Under the pieces are notes generated by a model. That model was not told the origin of the DNA, did not search any database, and saw only the letters and a program-made list of their open reading frames with translations. The translations under genes and the position numbers were made by a program. A stretch of 64,000 nucleotides of DNA from JAUMXJ01 sp041781135 (GTDB lineage Bacteria > Bacillota > Clostridia > Peptostreptococcales > Acidaminobacteraceae): positions 1-64,000 of the forward strand of contig JBHAZV010000020.1 in the NCBI GenBank assembly GCA_041781135.1. Reading direction: 5' to 3'. Within the stretch, counting starts at the first letter, position 1, and each line of letters opens with the position of its first letter. This document shows, one piece after another, positions 59,088 through 64,000 of the stretch.

Positions 59088-60434
59088 ATGATTCATAAGT
59101 TCTCCAAAGGGGGGCTGAATTTTGTGCTCGATGTGGACAGCGGCGCGATACACATGGTCGAGGATGTCGTTTACGATGTTCTGGATTATTATCCGCAGCT
59201 TTCGGCAATAGAAACCATACGTAATCTCAGAGATAAGTATGAAGAAAGGGATATCAAAGAAGCGGTTTCGGAGCTTGACGAACTTATCGAAGAGGGGCTT
59301 TTGTTTTCAAAAGAATTGTTTCCCGACGCTTCAAGTTTTAAGCGTACTGTTAAAGCACTGTGTCTCAATGTGGCGCACGACTGCAATATGCGCTGCGAGT
59401 ATTGTTTCGCATCTCAGGGCGAGTACGAGGGTATGCGCGGGCTTATGCCCCTTGAGACCGGAAAGGCTGCGTTTGATTTTCTGATAAAAAACTCCGAAGG
59501 CCGGCGTAATTTAGAGGTTGATTTCTTTGGCGGGGAACCGCTTATGAACTTTGGGGTTGTCAAGGAGCTCGTCGAATATGGCCGCGAACTTGAAAAAAAG
59601 CACGACAAAAATTTTAGATTCACGATAACCACTAACGGGCTGCTTCTTGATGACGAAAAAATAGAATATATCAATAAGAATATGTTCAATGTAGTGCTCA
59701 GCCTTGACGGAAGGGCGGAGATCAACGACAGGATGCGGCCGCTTCCAAATGGAAACGGCACTCATGAACTGATAATACCAAAGTTCAAGAAATTGGTTGA
59801 AAAACGCGGCGGCAGTTACTATATCCGAGGCACATTTACGGCGTATAATACGGACTTTTTCAAAGATATCAGGCATATGGCGGAGCTTGGTTTTAAGAAT
59901 ATTTCGGTCGAGCCCGTTGTCACAGAGCCCGATATGCCGTATGCGCTGCGCGAAGAACAATTGGATGAAATCTGCCGGCAGTATGACGCCATAGCAGAGG
60001 ATATGGCACACGGAGCGGGTTACAATTTTTTCCATTTTAATGTCGATTTTGAGCAGGGTCCGTGTCTGGCAAAAAGGATATCCGGCTGCGGAGCCGGGCT
60101 GGATTATCTTGCAGTAACTCCTGCGGGAGAGCTTTATCCGTGTCATCAGTTCATTGGTAATAGGGAATTTTTGCTTGGCGATGTCTGGAACGGCATATCT
60201 GAATCCGCTGCAGAGCGGGTGCAGCAGTTTGCGCGCGCAAGCGCTCTCGATAAGCCGGAATGCAAGTCGTGCTGGGCGAAGTTTTATTGCTCGGGAGGCT
60301 GTCATGCCAATGCCTACAACATGAATGGCAATATAATGACGCCATATGCTCTTGGATGCAAAATGGAAAAAAAACGCATAGAGTGCTCGATATATCTCTA
60401 TGCTCAGAAAAATATAGAAGAGGATAATAATTAA
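59088..60434 (+). CDS. scfB: SCIFF radical SAM maturase
   Basis: A 448-residue radical SAM/SPASM enzyme that should form Cys-to-residue thioether bridges in the scfA peptide. Residues 1-80 look like a peptide-recognition (RRE) region. The radical SAM motif CNMRC with its flanking Cys is CxxxCxxC (Cys99, 103, 106). The C-terminal SPASM region holds many Cys (SGCGAGLDYLAVTPAGELYP, CHQF, CKSCWAKFYCSGGCHAN) for two auxiliary 4Fe-4S clusters. CGGAGG precedes the ATG. It lies between the precursor and secDF, the usual clostridial order. Confidence 0.94.
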   Translation: MIHKFSKGGLNFVLDVDSGAIHMVEDVVYDVLDYYPQLSAIETIRNLRDKYEERDIKEAVSELDELIEEGLLFSKELFPDASSFKRTVKALCLNVAHDCNMRCEYCFASQGEYEGMRGLMPLETGKAAFDFLIKNSEGRRNLEVDFFGGEPLMNFGVVKELVEYGRELEKKHDKNFRFTITTNGLLLDDEKIEYINKNMFNVVLSLDGRAEINDRMRPLPNGNGTHELIIPKFKKLVEKRGGSYYIRGTFTAYNTDFFKDIRHMAELGFKNISVEPVVTEPDMPYALREEQLDEICRQYDAIAEDMAHGAGYNFFHFNVDFEQGPCLAKRISGCGAGLDYLAVTPAGELYPCHQFIGNREFLLGDVWNGISESAAERVQQFARASALDKPECKSCWAKFYCSGGCHANAYNMNGNIMTPYALGCKMEKKRIECSIYLYAQKNIEEDNN

Positions 60435-60456
60435 TCGCACATAGTTGGAGGGTAGT

Positions 60457-62637
60457 ATGCAAAAGAAAAATATTTTGATCTTCTGTCTTGTGATTTTGCT
60501 GACGGCAGCGCTTTACTTTGTATCGTTCAGCGGTCTCAAGATCGGCGGCTTCGAAATTCAAAATGTTAAAGATCAGCTCAAGCTCGGCCTTGATATAAAA
60601 GGCGGGGTAGTAGTGGTTTATGAGGCTGCTGCTGAGGGAGATCTTGACGCCGCTGTCGAGCAGACGATCAAAATACTTGACAGGCGTATAAATCAGCTTG
60701 GCTTGACAGAGCCGATAATCACAAGGCAGGGCGAAAACAGAATAAGGATAGAACTGCCCGGAGTCGGAAATGCAACGGAGGCAATAAAGGTCGTCGGAAA
60801 GACGGCGCAGCTTGAATTTTTGCTCGTTAAGGACGGGTCAAATGCTCTGCCGGGAATGAACAAGAGCAGTTTTGAGCACGAATTGGTCGTTACAGGCAAG
60901 AATGTCGCGGATGCCTATGTTGCGCAGAATCAGTACGGAAATCCTGCTGTCGGTTTGAAATTTGACAGCGAGGGCTCGGAACTCTTCAGAACAGCTACAG
61001 AGCGCGCGCTCAAAAGAGAAGATGCGAACGGGCAGATAGCTATAGTGCTCGATGGCGAGGTCATATCTGCTCCCGGCGTAAGCTCGGTAATCCCTAATGG
61101 AGAAGGGATTATTGACGGAAATTTCACGATTGAGAGCGCTAATAATTTAGCGTTGCTTATAAGGGGCGGTGCTCTTCCGGCGGTGCTTACGGAGGCGTAT
61201 ATTTCTGAGGTTGGTCCGACTCTCGGTCTCGGTGCGTTTAATTCAGCTATTTCTGCGGCTTTAGTCGGAATAATAGCTGTTGCGCTTTATATGATGCTTG
61301 CGTACAGGTATCCCGGCGTGGTAGCTTCGATTGCTCTTGCGATATATGCGCTGATCATAATGTACGGTATGCTGTTTTTTGACGCGACGCTCACATTGCC
61401 TGGCATTGCAGGTATTGTAATATCTTTCGGTATGGCAGTGGATGCAAATGTAATAATATTTGAGCGAATCAAGGAAGAGCTTGCCAACCAAAAATCCATA
61501 CGCGCATCGGTGAGCGCAGGTTTTAAGCGCGCGATGTCAACGGTAGTGGATTCCAATACAACCACATTTATAGCCGCGCTGATATTGTTCTACTTCGGAA
61601 GCGGTCCTATAAAGGGCTTTGCGGTCACGCTCATGCTTGGTATAGTCGCTTCTATGATTACTGCCGTTATAATCACGAGATACCTGCTGATGCTTTCTGT
61701 TTCTGTAATAAATAAGCCGGCGTTCTACGGCGTTAAAGAGCGCAGCGAAAAAACATTTGATTTACTTAAAAATTACAAATTATTCTTTGCGATTTCGGGA
61801 GCGGTAATCCTTGTCGGGCTTGGAGTATTCGCAATAAAGCAGTTTAATTACGGAATAGATTTTACGGGCGGAACAATGATTCAGATAGATCTGCACCAGA
61901 CTGTCGACAGGACGCAGGCTGCCGACGATATTGCCGCTCTCGGGCTTAATCCTCAGATAGTTCACGCCGGTGCTGATAATCAGCAGATAGTCGTAAAAAC
62001 TATAGAAAAACTTGACACCGCAAGACGATATGAAGTTTTTGAAATATATAAAAACAAGTACGGTCTGCAGGATTCGGATCTCATCAGTTCCGAGCAGATT
62101 TCTGCAAGTGTCAGCAACGACATAAAGGTCAGCGCTTTTGTATCAGTATTGCTCGCTTCGCTTTTAATGCTTGCGTACATTACATTCAGATTTGAATTCG
62201 TCTTTGGCGTCGGCGCGATTATTTCCCTGGTGCACGACGTGCTGGTATTATTGGCGGTTTACGCGGTTTTCAGGCTGCCGGTCAATCAAAGTTTGATCGC
62301 GGCGGTACTTACTGTAGTGGGTTATTCTATAAACGATACGATAGTTGTTTACGACCGTATAAGGGAAGATGTAAAGCGCGAAAAAACAAAGAATTATTTG
62401 AAGCTTGCAAACGATTCTGTAAATCATACTCTTTCGAGAACAATAAATACTACAGTAACTACAATAGTAGTAATAGTTTGCTTGTATGTTCTCGGTTCTG
62501 AATCGATAAAGGAGTTTGCACTTCCGCTTTTTATAGGAATAACAGTCGGCACATATTCTTCGATATTTATAGCGAGCGCTTCGTGGGCTCTCATTAAAAA
62601 CAAACTTGACGGGAAGTCGAGATATGTGGGCAGGTAA
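60457..62637 (+). CDS. secDF: SecD-SecF fusion, protein export membrane protein
   Basis: A 726-residue RND-type membrane protein that uses the proton (or Na+) gradient to pull proteins out of the Sec channel. The SecD half shows LGLDIKGGVVVVYEA and FGMAVDANVIIFERIKEE; the SecF half shows NYGIDFTGGTMIQ and VVGYSINDTIVVYDRIRED. Twelve membrane helices are expected. The fusion is usual in Firmicutes. The start at 60457 follows GGAGGG; an ATG four codons upstream lies before that site. It is likely co-transcribed with scfB, 22 bases upstream. Confidence 0.96.
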   Translation: MQKKNILIFCLVILLTAALYFVSFSGLKIGGFEIQNVKDQLKLGLDIKGGVVVVYEAAAEGDLDAAVEQTIKILDRRINQLGLTEPIITRQGENRIRIELPGVGNATEAIKVVGKTAQLEFLLVKDGSNALPGMNKSSFEHELVVTGKNVADAYVAQNQYGNPAVGLKFDSEGSELFRTATERALKREDANGQIAIVLDGEVISAPGVSSVIPNGEGIIDGNFTIESANNLALLIRGGALPAVLTEAYISEVGPTLGLGAFNSAISAALVGIIAVALYMMLAYRYPGVVASIALAIYALIIMYGMLFFDATLTLPGIAGIVISFGMAVDANVIIFERIKEELANQKSIRASVSAGFKRAMSTVVDSNTTTFIAALILFYFGSGPIKGFAVTLMLGIVASMITAVIITRYLLMLSVSVINKPAFYGVKERSEKTFDLLKNYKLFFAISGAVILVGLGVFAIKQFNYGIDFTGGTMIQIDLHQTVDRTQAADDIAALGLNPQIVHAGADNQQIVVKTIEKLDTARRYEVFEIYKNKYGLQDSDLISSEQISASVSNDIKVSAFVSVLLASLLMLAYITFRFEFVFGVGAIISLVHDVLVLLAVYAVFRLPVNQSLIAAVLTVVGYSINDTIVVYDRIREDVKREKTKNYLKLANDSVNHTLSRTINTTVTTIVVIVCLYVLGSESIKEFALPLFIGITVGTYSSIFIASASWALIKNKLDGKSRYVGR

Positions 62638-62646
62638 AAAGAAATA

Positions 62647-64000
62647 ATGAAGTTTTATAGGTACATGTGGAGCGGTGGCTCTGACCTCAGGTCGGTACAG
62701 CAGGTTTTGGATGACAGGGCCATTGTTTCGCAGTCAAAAGAGGATCTGCATGATCCTTTTTTGCTACTTGGAATGCGCGAGGCTGTCGAGAGAATCGAGA
62801 GAGCGGTTAGCGACGGTGAACTCATTTATATCTACGGCGATTATGATGTCGACGGGATTACTTCGTGTGCAATTTTGATGAAGTATTTTGAACGCATCGG
62901 AGCTCGCTGCAATTACTACATTCCAAACAGGGTGTCCGACGGCTATGGGCTTTCTGTCGACGGACTTGCCGAGGTCGCCGGAGATGGCGCCGGGCTTGTG
63001 ATAACGGTTGATTGTGGAATAAATGCTTTTGCGGAGGTGGAATACGCCAACAGCGTTGGTTTGGATGTGGTAGTTACCGACCACCACTTAGTCGAGGACA
63101 GACTTCCGGCTGCGGTGGCGGTTGTTAATCCAAAGCGCGGCGGCTATCCGTTCGAACATCTTGCAGGCTGCGGCGTTGCGCTCAAATTAGTGCAGGCGCT
63201 TGCCGGCAGCGAATTTGAACGTTTTTTTGGCGATATAATCGATATTGCAGCTGTAGGCACGGTTGCGGATATAGTCAGTCTTACTGGCGAAAACAGGATA
63301 ATAGTTAAGGAAGGTCTTGCGCGTGTTCGGAATTTGGGGCTTCGTACAATTATCGAGGCGCTCGGAAAGCGACCGGACAATCTTTCGACAACTGACATTA
63401 GTTTTGGAGTCGCGCCAGTGATTAACGCAAGCGGCAGGATAGGCAATCCGAAACTCGGAGTTGAGCTTCTGCTGATGGACGACAAGGATACCGCACTTCG
63501 CATGGCGAAAAAGCTGATTTCGCTCAATAATGACAGAAAGCAGCAGTGCAGTGTTGCCGGCGAGGATTCCATGAGTTTTGTCGAGCAGAATCTCGATTTG
63601 CGCGGCACCAAGGTGATTATTGTCCGTGGCGACGGGTGGCATTCCGGAATTATAGGGATTGTGGCTTCGCGTCTTGTCGATAAGTACAAGCGTCCTGCGA
63701 TAGTGCTCACGGAGACAGGCGGACAGCTCAAGGGTTCGGCAAGAAGCATTGCAGGAGTCAGCATTTACGGCATACTTTCGAAGGTAAAGGATTTGCTTTC
63801 GGAGTTCGGAGGGCACGACCTTGCCGCAGGGGTTACGGTCGAACCCGGCAGGTATGATGAGTTTGTCGAGGCTGTTCAGCGCGCTGCGGAGGCTTATGTA
63901 TGCAGTGACGGCTGTGTCAGAGAGTACGACTATGTCGTGGCTCCGAGCCTTATCACCATGGATTTTATATCTGAGCTTGCCGAGATCCAGCCGTGCGGTA
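62647..64000 (+). CDS. recJ: Single-stranded-DNA exonuclease RecJ (partial, cut by window end)
   Basis: The first 451 residues of a DHH-family 5'-to-3' exonuclease used in recombination and mismatch or base-excision repair. Motif I DYDVDGITS and the DHH motif VVTDHHLVE hold the metal-binding Asp and His. SFGVAPVINASGRIGN is the family's late DHH motif, and the DHHA1 region is seen as GDGWHSGIIGIVASRL and LKGSARS. The ATG at 62647 is 9 bases after secDF with only a weak purine-rich ribosome site. The frame is open to the window end. Confidence 0.93.
   Translation, partial: MKFYRYMWSGGSDLRSVQQVLDDRAIVSQSKEDLHDPFLLLGMREAVERIERAVSDGELIYIYGDYDVDGITSCAILMKYFERIGARCNYYIPNRVSDGYGLSVDGLAEVAGDGAGLVITVDCGINAFAEVEYANSVGLDVVVTDHHLVEDRLPAAVAVVNPKRGGYPFEHLAGCGVALKLVQALAGSEFERFFGDIIDIAAVGTVADIVSLTGENRIIVKEGLARVRNLGLRTIIEALGKRPDNLSTTDISFGVAPVINASGRIGNPKLGVELLLMDDKDTALRMAKKLISLNNDRKQQCSVAGEDSMSFVEQNLDLRGTKVIIVRGDGWHSGIIGIVASRLVDKYKRPAIVLTETGGQLKGSARSIAGVSIYGILSKVKDLLSEFGGHDLAAGVTVEPGRYDEFVEAVQRAAEAYVCSDGCVREYDYVVAPSLITMDFISELAEIQPCG

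Noticed and set aside
59511..60440. A 309-codon minus-strand open frame
   Set aside because: Fully antisense to the radical SAM maturase; no ribosome site and no recognisable domain.

Overview
The window reads as chromosomal core DNA of an anaerobic Gram-positive bacterium of the Clostridia. The main reasons are a complete S10-spc-alpha ribosomal cluster in Firmicute order with a KOW-protein gene between map and infA, an oxygen-independent class III ribonucleotide reductase (nrdD/nrdG), a pyrophosphate-type phosphofructokinase, a fused SecDF, and the clostridial SCIFF ranthipeptide pair (six cysteines in 45 residues plus its radical SAM maturase) between yajC and secDF. GC content looks moderate. 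A more exact placement is not possible from sequence alone. I saw no tRNA, rRNA, CRISPR array, complete insertion sequence or prophage.

Layout. 1-9.3 kb: an NhaC-type antiporter, a ferredoxin-reductase-like flavoprotein, nrdG and nrdD on the minus strand (nrdD under tandem NrdR boxes), a membrane glycerophosphodiesterase coupled to an NAD-dependent epimerase, and a 56-residue exported peptide. 9.4-21 kb: leuS, a CxxC metal-binding protein and serS; recU divergent from a glutaredoxin; a lipoprotein hydrolase, a HAD phosphatase, a Ca2+-type P-ATPase and an exported C69 peptidase. 20.9-21.3 kb is an AT-rich scar with a nonsense-interrupted reading frame. 21.3-36.6 kb: 32 genes from rpsJ to rplQ, with a consensus promoter, a hairpin in the leader and a bidirectional terminator at the end. 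36.7-41.5 kb: asparaginase, UPF0316, DAHP synthase and a short ValS. 41.5-47.4 kb, minus strand: pyrE-lspA-LCP and pfk-ROK-DUF4015. 47.4-52 kb: small genes and decayed remnants, a SpoU methyltransferase, mnmA, ung and two acetyltransferases. 52.2-58.5 kb: a second NhaC and argC-J-B-D. 58.6-64 kb: yajC-scfA-scfB-secDF-recJ, with recJ cut by the window end.

How the genes work together: ArgC, ArgJ, ArgB and ArgD cover acetylglutamate to acetylornithine with acetyl recycling by ArgJ. NrdD and NrdG form one anaerobic dNTP enzyme. SecY, YajC and SecDF are three parts of the export machinery. Asparaginase, C69 peptidase and the acetyltransferases fit an amino-acid-using anaerobe (inference).

Most useful for follow-up: an intrinsic terminator between the SCIFF precursor and its maturase; a ROK protein that keeps its zinc site but has lost kinase residues, in an operon with PPi-PFK; an inverted fragment copy of the DUF4015 gene upstream of pfk; the tandem NrdR boxes on the nrdD promoter; and the amber-interrupted frame before rpsJ. 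I found no clear wholly new multi-gene system.
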